From positions 1-11,292 of the forward strand of contig CANQMB010000030.1 of assembly GCA_947624845.1 (NCBI GenBank): a DNA stretch of 11,292 nucleotides, written 5' to 3'. Positions 5,250 through 11,292 of the stretch are shown here, one piece after another. The translations under genes were made by a program, and so were the position numbers. The DNA is from an uncultured Bacilli bacterium. Its GTDB lineage: Bacteria; Bacillota_I; Bacilli_A; RF39; UBA660. Under the pieces are notes generated by a model. The model was given only the letters and a program-made list of their open reading frames with translations, did not search any database and had not been told where the DNA came from. How positions within the stretch are numbered: position 1 is the first letter of the stretch; every line of letters begins with the position of its first letter.

Positions 5250-7865
5250 ATGAAAGATTGGTATCAAAAAGAAAAACAAGAATTGTTTGATCTCTTAAAA
5301 ACGAGTGAAAAGGGGTTAAGTACCCAAGAGGCGAAAGATCGTCAAAAAACCTATGGACTTAATATTTTACCGAAAAAAGAACCAGATAGTCTCTTTCAAA
5401 TCTTTTTTAAGGAATTAAAAGATCCGATTGTCCTTTTGTTGCTGATCGCCGCCTGTTTTTCTTTTTTGTCAGGAGAAGCAATCGATGGGTTTGCCATTAT
5501 TTTCATCGTATTGATCGATTTGATATTGGGAACCTACCAAGAAAATAAAGCCAATCATACGGCAGAAGCGCTTTCAAAATTAGTATCGGTAACTTCGAAA
5601 GTAATGAGAGATGATCGAATTGTGGAAATTCCTTCTACTGATTTGACCATTGGAGATTTTGTCTTATTGGAGTCTGGGGATAAAATTTGTGCTGATTTAC
5701 GAATTATCGAATGTCATAATTTTTTAGTAGATGAGTCTATTTTAACGGGGGAAAGTGTCTCTGTCTTAAAAAAAGCAGAGGCTATAAAAAAAGAAAATGT
5801 TGGATTAGTAGAACAAGAAAATATGGCTTTTTCTGGAACGACAGTAGTAACGGGACGTGCCAAAGCAGTTGTTGTTCAGGTAGGTCTAAAAACAGAAATT
5901 GGAAAAATTGCTCAGACAATTAATGAAACGGAGGAAGAAAAATCTCCCCTTACGATTCGAGTAGAGAAATTATCGAGGCAAATTAGTCTTTTCATTTTAG
6001 TGATTGCCATAGGAATCACGATTTTATTGATAAGTAAAGGAGAAAGTTATCAGAACATCTTTTTGTCGGTGATTGCCCTTTCCGTATCTGCCATGCCAGA
6101 AGGATTGCCCCTGGCTTTGACGATGGCTTTAACGATTGCCTCCAATAAAATGGCTAAAAAAAATGTAGTGACAAAAAAGTTACATTCTGTGGAATCCTTG
6201 GGCAGTTGTACAGTGATTGCCTCTGATAAAACAGGAACACTGACTGTCAATGAACAAACTGCAAAGAAAATTTTGTTACCAGATGGCCAAATGTACAATA
6301 TTACTGGAACTGGTTATAATACACAAGGTCATGTGCAGGGAAAAAATTTAGAATACGCCAAAGAAATTGCGCTATTGGGAACAATCAATAATGAGGCTCA
6401 TATAGAAGAAAATAAAGGTTTTGGAGATTCTATTGATTTGGCATTTCTAGTATTAGGAGAAAAATTAAAAGTTCAAACAGATAATATTGAGATTTTAGAT
6501 GTGATCCCTTATGAATCTGAAAATAAATATTCAGCAGTATTTTATAAAGAACAAGAAGAAACTTATTGTACTGTAAAAGGCTCTTTAGAAAAGGTACTCA
6601 GTTTTTGTAAATCTGTTCAACGATTACCTAAAATGGAGAAAGAGAAAATATATGCCCAAAATGAAATGTTAGCAAAAGAAGGCTATCGTGTGATTGCACT
6701 TGCGAAAGGAAAGGTAAAAAAGAAGGGCCCTTATAAAGAAAAAGAAATTAAGAATTTGACTTTTATGGGATTTGTTGCCTTTATTGATCCAATTCGCAAA
6801 GAGGCAAAAGACTCTATTGAAAAAGCAAAGAAAGCGGGAATTCAAGTTTTGATGATTACGGGAGATCATCCTCTAACGGCGTTTTCGATTGCTAAGGAAT
6901 TAAAATTAGTAAAAACTTATGATCAAGTAACAGAGGGGAATGAAGTGGACTTTTATTTAAGACAGGGAGAAAAAGAATTTGATCAATTTGTAAAAGAAAA
7001 GATTGTCTATACGAGAGTGACCCCTCTACAAAAGTTAGAAATTGTCAATTCATTAAAAAGACAGGGAGAATTTGTGGCAGTTACTGGAGATGGAGTCAAC
7101 GATGCACCGGCTTTACAGAGTGCTAATATTGGGATTGCCATGGGTAGTGGAACAGATATTGCGAAAGAAACGGCTAAAATGATTATTATGGATGATAATT
7201 TTACTTCGATTGTATCTGGAATTGAAGAGGGAAGAGTCGCTTATGCCAATATTCGAAAAATTTTATTCTTTTTAATTTCGTGTGGATTGGCTGAAGTCCT
7301 ATTCTTCTGTTTGGCAATTCTTTGTAATATGCCCATGCCTCTAGTAGCCATTCAACTATTATGGCTCAATGTAGTGACCGACGGCATTCAAGATTTGGCC
7401 TTATCCTTTGAACCAGCAGAAGAAAATATTATGAAAGAAAAACCTGTGGATCCTAAGGAATCTATTTTTAATAAAAGTTTATTTGAAGAAATTGCCGTTT
7501 CTGGTGTCATCATCGGTTTTGTTGTCTTTGCTGTTTGGTTTTATTTAATCGATGTTTTGCATTTAGATTCTATTTGTGCAAGATCCTATATCTTGGCGTT
7601 AATGGTATTTATTCAAAATATACATGTCTTTAATTGTCGAAGTGAAAAAAAATCAGCCTTTCGAGTCTCTCTTTCTAAGAATTGGTTTATTGTCTTTGGT
7701 GTCATCGCTTCTGTTCTTCTTCATTTTATTGTTATGGAAGTGGACTTTTTAGCAGTCTTATTACAGACGATTCAAGTGCCATTAACTACTGTGTTTATTT
7801 TGTTTCTTGTTGCATCTTCTATTTTGTTTTTCATGGAATTATATAAAAAAATGAAGAATACTTGA
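5250..7865 (+). CDS. P2-type cation-transporting ATPase (calcium-pump-like)
   Basis: The 871-residue pump is a normal length for bacterial P2A ATPases. In order: cation ATPase N-terminal domain (1-50), helices at about 54-93, actuator loop TGES (166-169), PEGLP in helix 4 (283-287), DKTGTLT with phosphorylated D326, KGS near the nucleotide (K443), TGD, GDGVND (614-618 for D to D), then six C-terminal helices. Ion-site residues line up with SERCA as E284 (E309), E682 (E771), N707, T710 and D711 (N796, T799, D800). G679 replaces N768, and a Gln appears where SERCA helix 8 has E908, so site I is altered and Ca2+ is likely but not certain. ATG 5250 has AAGGTGG 8 bp upstream; the longer GTG 5238 start overlaps that Shine-Dalgarno and is rejected. 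TAAAAT at 5212 is a possible -10. TGA is the stop. Confidence 0.93.
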   Translation: MKDWYQKEKQELFDLLKTSEKGLSTQEAKDRQKTYGLNILPKKEPDSLFQIFFKELKDPIVLLLLIAACFSFLSGEAIDGFAIIFIVLIDLILGTYQENKANHTAEALSKLVSVTSKVMRDDRIVEIPSTDLTIGDFVLLESGDKICADLRIIECHNFLVDESILTGESVSVLKKAEAIKKENVGLVEQENMAFSGTTVVTGRAKAVVVQVGLKTEIGKIAQTINETEEEKSPLTIRVEKLSRQISLFILVIAIGITILLISKGESYQNIFLSVIALSVSAMPEGLPLALTMALTIASNKMAKKNVVTKKLHSVESLGSCTVIASDKTGTLTVNEQTAKKILLPDGQMYNITGTGYNTQGHVQGKNLEYAKEIALLGTINNEAHIEENKGFGDSIDLAFLVLGEKLKVQTDNIEILDVIPYESENKYSAVFYKEQEETYCTVKGSLEKVLSFCKSVQRLPKMEKEKIYAQNEMLAKEGYRVIALAKGKVKKKGPYKEKEIKNLTFMGFVAFIDPIRKEAKDSIEKAKKAGIQVLMITGDHPLTAFSIAKELKLVKTYDQVTEGNEVDFYLRQGEKEFDQFVKEKIVYTRVTPLQKLEIVNSLKRQGEFVAVTGDGVNDAPALQSANIGIAMGSGTDIAKETAKMIIMDDNFTSIVSGIEEGRVAYANIRKILFFLISCGLAEVLFFCLAILCNMPMPLVAIQLLWLNVVTDGIQDLALSFEPAEENIMKEKPVDPKESIFNKSLFEEIAVSGVIIGFVVFAVWFYLIDVLHLDSICARSYILALMVFIQNIHVFNCRSEKKSAFRVSLSKNWFIVFGVIASVLLHFIVMEVDFLAVLLQTIQVPLTTVFILFLVASSILFFMELYKKMKNT

Positions 7866-7872
7866 TTCATTT

Positions 7873-7881
7873 TGGTATAAT
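7873..7881 (+). promoter_or_regulatory. Extended -10 promoter for the DUF362-flavodoxin operon
   Basis: TGG-TATAAT (7873-7881) is a perfect -10 with the TGN extension. A second TATAAT occurs at 7899-7904, but without TGN and closer to the gene. No terminator separates the ATPase gene from this promoter, so some read-through is possible. Confidence 0.6.
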
Positions 7882-7922
7882 AAAAATAAAAAAAGGATTA
7901 TAATAAAGAAGGAGGAAAAATT

Positions 7923-8804
7923 ATGGAAAAAGCAAAAGTATATTATGTAAAAGAAATTACACCAGAAAATATTGTTAAAGTTTATAATGCTTTAGGAGTA
8001 AAATTAAAGGGAAGAGTGGCAGTAAAATTGCATTCTGGAGAAAAAGGAAATCAAAACTACATTCGACCAGAAATGGTAAAATCTATGGTGGAATACGTCA
8101 ATGGTACGGTAGTAGAGTGCAATACGGCTTATGAAGGTGCTAGAGATACGACAGAGAAGCATCAGAAGTTAATGGAAGAACATGGATGGAGTTCCTATTT
8201 TAATGTCGATATTATGGATAGTGAAGGACCAGATAAAGTTTTAGAAATTCCAAATGGTCGAGTAATTTCTAAAAATTATGTTGGAAAACATATAGAAAAT
8301 TATGATTCTCTACTTGTATTATCTCATTTTAAAGGACATCCTATGGGTGGATATGGAGGTGCTTTAAAGCAGTTGTCGATTGGAGTTGCTTCTAGTGCCG
8401 GAAAAAGATATATTCACTGTTGTGGACAGAATGGAAGCTATGAGGATATGTTCCATCAAGATCAAGATCGCTTCTTGGAATCTATGGCAGATGCCGCTTC
8501 TAGTGTTGTCAATTATTTTGGGGACAATATCGCCTATATTAATATTATGGCGAATATGAGTGTCGATTGTGATTGTTGTAATGTAGCAGAAGATCCATGT
8601 ATGAAAGATATAGGTATTTTAGCAAGTTTAGATCCTGTAGCAATCGATCAAGCTTGTATTGATTTAGTAAAAAATTCGAATGATCCAGGGAAAGAACACT
8701 TCTTAGAGAGAGTAAGTTCTAGACATGGAACACATACGATCGATGTGGCAGAAGAATTGGGAATCGGTACGAAGGATTATGAACTAATTTCTTTAGATTC
8801 CTAG
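7923..8804 (+). CDS. DUF362 domain-containing protein
   Basis: The 293-residue soluble protein matches the DUF362 family along its length. Landmarks are VAVKLHSGEKG near residue 35, ending strand EC.TAYEGARD, SHFKGHPMGGYGGALKQLSIGVAS around 140, and the C-terminal CDCC....DPC followed by DIGILASLDPVAIDQACIDLV. DUF362 proteins are often fused to a 4Fe-4S ferredoxin domain; here that domain is absent, but the conserved cysteines (IHCC and the CDCC/DPC cluster) remain and could bind metal or a cluster. The family's biochemical role is not established to my knowledge. AAGGAGG (7909-7915) sits 7 bp before ATG 7923, an optimal site. The flavodoxin gene follows after 11 bp, so the two are almost certainly one transcript, which hints at a redox role. 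Confidence 0.88.
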   Translation: MEKAKVYYVKEITPENIVKVYNALGVKLKGRVAVKLHSGEKGNQNYIRPEMVKSMVEYVNGTVVECNTAYEGARDTTEKHQKLMEEHGWSSYFNVDIMDSEGPDKVLEIPNGRVISKNYVGKHIENYDSLLVLSHFKGHPMGGYGGALKQLSIGVASSAGKRYIHCCGQNGSYEDMFHQDQDRFLESMADAASSVVNYFGDNIAYINIMANMSVDCDCCNVAEDPCMKDIGILASLDPVAIDQACIDLVKNSNDPGKEHFLERVSSRHGTHTIDVAEELGIGTKDYELISLDS

Positions 8805-8815
8805 GAAAGTGTAAG

Positions 8816-9301
8816 ATGAAAAGTATTATTGTTTATTATTCCTATACTGGAAATACCAAAAAAATTGCCGAAGAGATTCAAGAAAAAACACACTTTGATA
8901 TATTAGAAATTAAACCAGTAGTTCCTTATTCTTCAAATTATCAAGAAGTCGTAGATAGTGAAGAGCATAAAATCGGTGAAGAGGAAATTATCGATATTGA
9001 AGAAGAAACGATAAATCTGGATGACTATGATCGAATTATTTTAGGAACACCGGTTTGGTGGTATACGATGGCACCAGCAGTACGAACCTTTTTATATAAT
9101 CATGTGCTTGATCATAAAGTGATTGTACCATTTATTACCAATGGTGGATGGATTGGACATACTGTCAAGGATATTCAACGTTATGCAGAAAATGCGACTT
9201 TTGAAAAGGAGATAGATATTCCATTTAATCAAGATCGACTTGTAGCAAATAAAAAGGATTTGGAGCAGTGGATAGAAAATTTAAAAACAGAAGAAAGTTA
9301 A
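8816..9301 (+). CDS. Flavodoxin family protein
   Basis: The 161-residue protein is a complete short-to-medium flavodoxin. It shows strand 1 and the FMN phosphate loop (IIVYYSYTGNTKK; loop at residues 9-14) and the first isoalloxazine loop TPVWWYTMAPAVRTFL, in which the tandem Trp residues would stack on the flavin. The second loop region is TNGGWIGHTVKDI. The double-Trp loop fits the Flavodoxin_4 type, a one- or two-electron carrier that may also serve as an NADPH-dependent quinone or FMN reductase-like protein. A weak Shine-Dalgarno AGGAAAG (8803-8809) overlaps the end of the DUF362 gene, consistent with translational coupling. An acidic insert (about 45-65, EEEIIDIEEETI) is notable. Its redox partner is unknown; the adjacent DUF362 protein is the obvious candidate by position only. 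Confidence 0.9.
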   Translation: MKSIIVYYSYTGNTKKIAEEIQEKTHFDILEIKPVVPYSSNYQEVVDSEEHKIGEEEIIDIEEETINLDDYDRIILGTPVWWYTMAPAVRTFLYNHVLDHKVIVPFITNGGWIGHTVKDIQRYAENATFEKEIDIPFNQDRLVANKKDLEQWIENLKTEES

Positions 9302-9331
9302 AAAATGGTATTTTATAGGGGATGTTTTTAG

Positions 9332-9460
9332 ATGTTTAATGATAAACTCTTTGAGTATTTAGTGGCAACAGATCAGTTAGATGAGTTTTTAGGACATGAA
9401 GAAGAAAATAATGAAGTAGAAAATGAACTTGCAGAAGAGGAAGACAAAAATGATAAATGA
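9332..9460 (+). CDS. Small acidic protein, 42 residues, third gene of the DUF362-flavodoxin operon
   Basis: ATG 9332 opens a 42-residue frame ending at TGA 9458-9460. The start MFNDKLFEYLVATDQLDEFL looks like an amphipathic helix, and the rest is almost wholly acidic (16 Asp/Glu in all against three Lys). AGGGGA (9317-9322) is 9 bp upstream of the start. The operon's terminator stem begins on the last base of the stop codon, the same arrangement as at other genes here, which argues that this is a true gene end. It lies 30 bp after the flavodoxin gene with no promoter between. I cannot place it in a named family. A binding or regulatory role for the pair upstream is possible, but this is inference. 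It could also be a chance frame, though start, site and terminator agree well. Confidence 0.65.
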   Translation: MFNDKLFEYLVATDQLDEFLGHEEENNEVENELAEEEDKNDK

Positions 9461-9494
9461 AAAAGATAATGAAATTGGAATTCATTATCTTTTT
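9460..9494 (+). terminator. Intrinsic terminator of the DUF362-flavodoxin operon
   Basis: AAAAAGATAATGAA (9460-9473) pairs perfectly with TTCATTATCTTTTT (9481-9494), a 14-bp stem with a 7-nt loop and terminal Ts. It starts on the final A of the small gene's TGA. Confidence 0.82.
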
Positions 9495-9531
9495 AGTTTG
9501 TTTTCAAATTTGAGTATGATGATTGTAAATG

Positions 9532-9553
9532 AAAAAAAGGCCTATGCCTTTTT
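9532..9553 (-). terminator. Intrinsic terminator of the sortase-substrate gene
   Basis: Read on the minus strand, AAAAAGGC (9553-9546) pairs with GCCTTTTT (9541-9534) around a 4-nt loop, followed by further Ts to 9532. The loop contains the TAG stop codon (9544-9542), so the hairpin lies across the gene end. The A-run on the plus strand means it is only weakly functional in the other direction. Confidence 0.8.
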
Positions 9554-10198
9554 AAAATAATAGAGGAATCCAATTCCACTTATGAACATAAGAATGATAT
9601 AGAAAAAAATATTAACATCGGAAGTATCGGGATTTTGTTGATTTAAAATATCTTGTGCAATCTCTGGAGACCATACCGTTTCTCCATTGGTAGAGAGTAA
9701 GGTGATTTCTTTAGGATCAATTTGAATAATTACATACTGTTGAGGACTTCCATCTTCATTCCAATCAAATGCATACTGATAAGTGAGAACTGTACCATTT
9801 AAAAGAACTTTTTTCAAATTATCTGGGGTAATACCAACATAATCTCTATAGTAAGAGGCTTTTATTTCTGTAACTTGATTATCGGGTAAGGTTACTTTAA
9901 ATTTAGAATCTCTATCATCTGTTGGTTCTGTAATTTCAAAACCAATCCAGGCTGCAGGACCAGGTCGAGTTCCATCTGAGGCATCAGCATCTTCATCTAA
10001 CATTTTAAAAGTGGCTGCAGAATAGCGAATAGTAGTTGTATTTCCTTTTGTTTCCATTGTCCCTTTACCCGAAGTAAGGGAATCTCCTGCTTGTTTTGTA
10101 ATGTCTTTGACTTCTCCGTAATTTTCCGCTGCAAATACATTGGAAGAAATCGCTAAAATTACAATTAAGAATAGAGAAAAAAATATATTTTTTTTCAT
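9542..10198 (-). CDS. Secreted protein with C-terminal NPDTS sortase sorting signal
   Basis: The 218-residue protein has a clear signal peptide (KK, hydrophobic core 5-19, likely cleavage after VFA at residue 23). A soluble domain of about 165 residues follows, without cysteine and rich in Thr/Asp and beta-prone stretches. The C-terminus is a textbook cell-wall sorting signal: NPDTS (189-193), an Asp, a hydrophobic segment (195-214) and a short KK-containing tail. NPxT[S/G/N] motifs are class B sortase substrates, and a class B sortase gene is divergently adjacent, so this protein should be linked to the wall by it. I do not recognise the soluble domain (it contains GPAAWIGFEITEP). AGGAGT lies 6 bp before the ATG. 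A weak promoter, TTGTAT (10294-10289) with 17-bp spacing to TATATT (10271-10266), would lie inside the sortase gene start. Confidence 0.88.
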   Translation of the reverse strand: MKKNIFFSLFLIVILAISSNVFAAENYGEVKDITKQAGDSLTSGKGTMETKGNTTTIRYSAATFKMLDEDADASDGTRPGPAAWIGFEITEPTDDRDSKFKVTLPDNQVTEIKASYYRDYVGITPDNLKKVLLNGTVLTYQYAFDWNEDGSPQQYVIIQIDPKEITLLSTNGETVWSPEIAQDILNQQNPDTSDVNIFFYIILMFISGIGFLYYFKKA

Positions 10199-10246
10199 AA
10201 ATAAACTCCTTTTTTCATATCAATAATTTAGTTATCCTTTATGATT

Positions 10247-10254
10247 GAGGTGAT
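10247..10254 (+). promoter_or_regulatory. Shine-Dalgarno site that decides the sortase start
   Basis: GAGGTGAT is a near-perfect anti-16S match with about 6 bp to TTG 10259. ATG 10241, upstream of it in the same frame, has no such site. The 60-bp gap between the two divergent starts holds both ribosome sites and leaves no room for clear promoters, so these probably reach into the coding sequences. Confidence 0.65.
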
Positions 10255-10258
10255 AAGA

Positions 10259-11122
10259 TTGAAAAAATATATGACTGTAGAAAAATATATACAACTTCGA
10301 TCTATGGATAAAGAGAAAGATAATAGTCGAAAAAAAGTAAAAAAAATAGTTATCTTTTTATTTATGAGTATTATCTTATTCTCATTATATACTATATTTA
10401 ATTGGCTTTCTGATAATTCCAAAATTCAACAAATAAAAAGAGAAATCGACAAAAATATTGAAGTTGAAAGAAATTATCATTATGGAGAGTTAGTTAATCC
10501 ACCAAAAGATAAAAATAGTAACTACTATTATTATGTATCTTTTCCATTTTATAAAGTAAGTTTTTCTATTTTGACTTCTAAAAATAAAGATACTGTGGGA
10601 TTTGTTCGAGTTCGAAATACAAATATTCATTATCCAGTTGTACAGACTATAGACAATCAATATTATTTGAATCATGATTTTAATAGAAAAGAAAATAAAG
10701 CAGGTTGGATTTTTTTTGATTATCGAAGTAATTTAAAAAAGCTAGGAGATAATACGGTTATTTATGGACATGCTAGATTGGATGGGTCTTTATTTGGGTC
10801 TTTAAAAAATGTATTAACATCTTCTTGGCAAAAAAATAGAGATAATTATGTGATTTTTTTATCGACGTCAAAAGAAAACATGGTTTTCCAAATTTTTTCT
10901 ATTTATACGATTGAGAGTGAAGGATATTATATTACTCCTAATTTTGACAATCCTGTTAAAAAACAGTTGTGGCTAGATACTATGAAAAAAAGAAATATAG
11001 CACCTATAGATACAGAAGTTCATACGAGTGATAAAATTTTGACTTTATCAACTTGTAAGGATAATCAAGGTGGTCGTGTTGTTGTACATGCAAAATTAAT
11101 AAAAAGACAGAAAGCAGTTTAA
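10259..11122 (+). CDS. srtB: Class B sortase
   Basis: The 287-residue membrane-anchored transpeptidase cleaves a sorting motif between Thr and its next residue and joins the protein to peptidoglycan. It has a basic N-terminal tail of about 29 residues, one membrane helix (about 30-47) and an extracellular sortase domain. Catalytic residues are all visible: H171 (YGHA), C266 (LSTC) and R273 (GGRVVVHA). The helical insert between strands 6 and 7 (about 225-250, KKQLWLDTMKKRNIAP) is the class B hallmark. TTG 10259 is chosen for the GAGGTGAT site; starting at ATG 10241 would add six residues, and ATG 10271 is another option. The divergent neighbour carries NPDTS, a fitting substrate. No terminator follows, so it probably reads on into the amidase remnant 62 bp downstream. 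The N-terminal tail is longer than in most SrtB proteins. Confidence 0.92.
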   Translation: MKKYMTVEKYIQLRSMDKEKDNSRKKVKKIVIFLFMSIILFSLYTIFNWLSDNSKIQQIKREIDKNIEVERNYHYGELVNPPKDKNSNYYYYVSFPFYKVSFSILTSKNKDTVGFVRVRNTNIHYPVVQTIDNQYYLNHDFNRKENKAGWIFFDYRSNLKKLGDNTVIYGHARLDGSLFGSLKNVLTSSWQKNRDNYVIFLSTSKENMVFQIFSIYTIESEGYYITPNFDNPVKKQLWLDTMKKRNIAPIDTEVHTSDKILTLSTCKDNQGGRVVVHAKLIKRQKAV

Positions 11123-11184
11123 ATATGAAAAAATAGAAGAACACAAAAAAGTAAGAAAAACATACATTATATTAGGTGAATGAA

Positions 11185-11292
11185 ATGAATGAAAGAAAAA
11201 TAAAGGGGATTGTTGTAGATGCCGGACATGGAGGTATCGGTTAAATCCAAAAATAGAAGAAATGACTATTTTGGTAAGTAAATACAAGAGTT
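11185..11292 (+). pseudogene. N-acetylmuramoyl-L-alanine amidase (Amidase_3) start, frame broken; runs off window
   Basis: ATG 11185 has AGGTGA (11174-11179) 5 bp upstream and gives MNERKIKGIVVDAGHGGIG before a TAA at 11242-11244. IVVDAGHGG is the Amidase_3 first strand and zinc-binding His of cell-wall amidases that cleave the muramic acid-to-alanine bond. After the stop, the +2 frame (from about 11240) reads LNPKIEEMTILVSKYKS, which resembles the family's next block (KD.TL.I.KY, containing the second zinc ligand Glu). The usual linker (roughly DPGA..G, about 10-15 residues) is missing. This is best explained by a small deletion with a frameshift, but a sequencing or assembly error fits equally well, and the rest lies outside the window. 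Confidence 0.6.

Noticed and set aside
6050..6298. 82-codon open frame on the minus strand
   Set aside because: It is antisense to the ATPase PEGLP/DKTGTLT core, so conservation belongs to the plus strand.
6669..6869. 66-codon open frame on the minus strand
   Set aside because: Antisense shadow of the ATPase nucleotide-binding region with no recognisable protein features.
7861..7922. Possible Mycoplasma-type code (TGA read as Trp)
   Set aside because: TGA ends the ATPase frame at a sensible family length before a promoter, and also ends the first-gene group's small acidic frame; Trp residues in motifs are TGG.
10228..10422. 64-codon minus-strand frame opposite the sortase N-terminus
   Set aside because: Overlaps the sortase start and both ribosome sites; composition is that of a shadow of A-rich coding sequence.
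10490..10675. 61-codon minus-strand frame within the sortase gene
   Set aside because: Opposite conserved sortase domain sequence, with no start signal.
11096..11287. 63-codon minus-strand frame at the window end
   Set aside because: Opposite the sortase end and the amidase remnant, whose GHGG motif with a good ribosome site is much better supported.

Overview
The window is about two-thirds A+T and reads as a low-GC Bacillota genome, probably a gut Bacilli-type lineage. TGA ends three of the genes and every tryptophan I checked is TGG, so this is the standard bacterial code and not the Mycoplasma code. A class B sortase, a substrate with a sorting signal and an amidase remnant all point to a monoderm with a peptidoglycan wall. 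I cannot name the species.

Layout. 1-2374: the end of an ABC-transporter ATPase gene overlapping a complete BceB/FtsX-type permease, a module of the antimicrobial-peptide sensing and resistance kind; any two-component partner would lie upstream of the window. 2453-3363: two small membrane-protein genes, one unrecognised with four predicted helices and one YcxB-like, each with its own promoter-like site and ending in strong terminators. 3450-5132: a tightly coupled pair, an unusually short cytoplasmic GH13 protein and a membrane-anchored DNA/RNA non-specific nuclease. 5250-7865: a P2-type cation-transporting ATPase. 7923-9460: a probable three-gene operon of a DUF362 protein, a flavodoxin and a very acidic 42-residue protein. 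9542-10198 (minus strand): a secreted protein with a C-terminal NPDTS sorting signal. 10259-11122: a class B sortase transcribed divergently from it. 11185-end: the start of an Amidase_3 cell-wall hydrolase whose frame breaks almost at once.

The most coherent functional unit is the 9.5-11.3 kb cell-surface locus: a dedicated sortase, its likely substrate 60 bp away, and a peptidoglycan amidase remnant. The redox-flavoured DUF362/flavodoxin operon with a small acidic third gene is the next most interesting. I see no mobile element, CRISPR array, tRNA or rRNA, and nothing that proves a wholly new system.

Two genome-wide habits show up. Terminator hairpins repeatedly start on or inside stop codons, and promoters mostly rely on an extended -10 (TGN plus a TATAAT-like hexamer). 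Several genes appear to start at GTG or TTG, judged by Shine-Dalgarno spacing.
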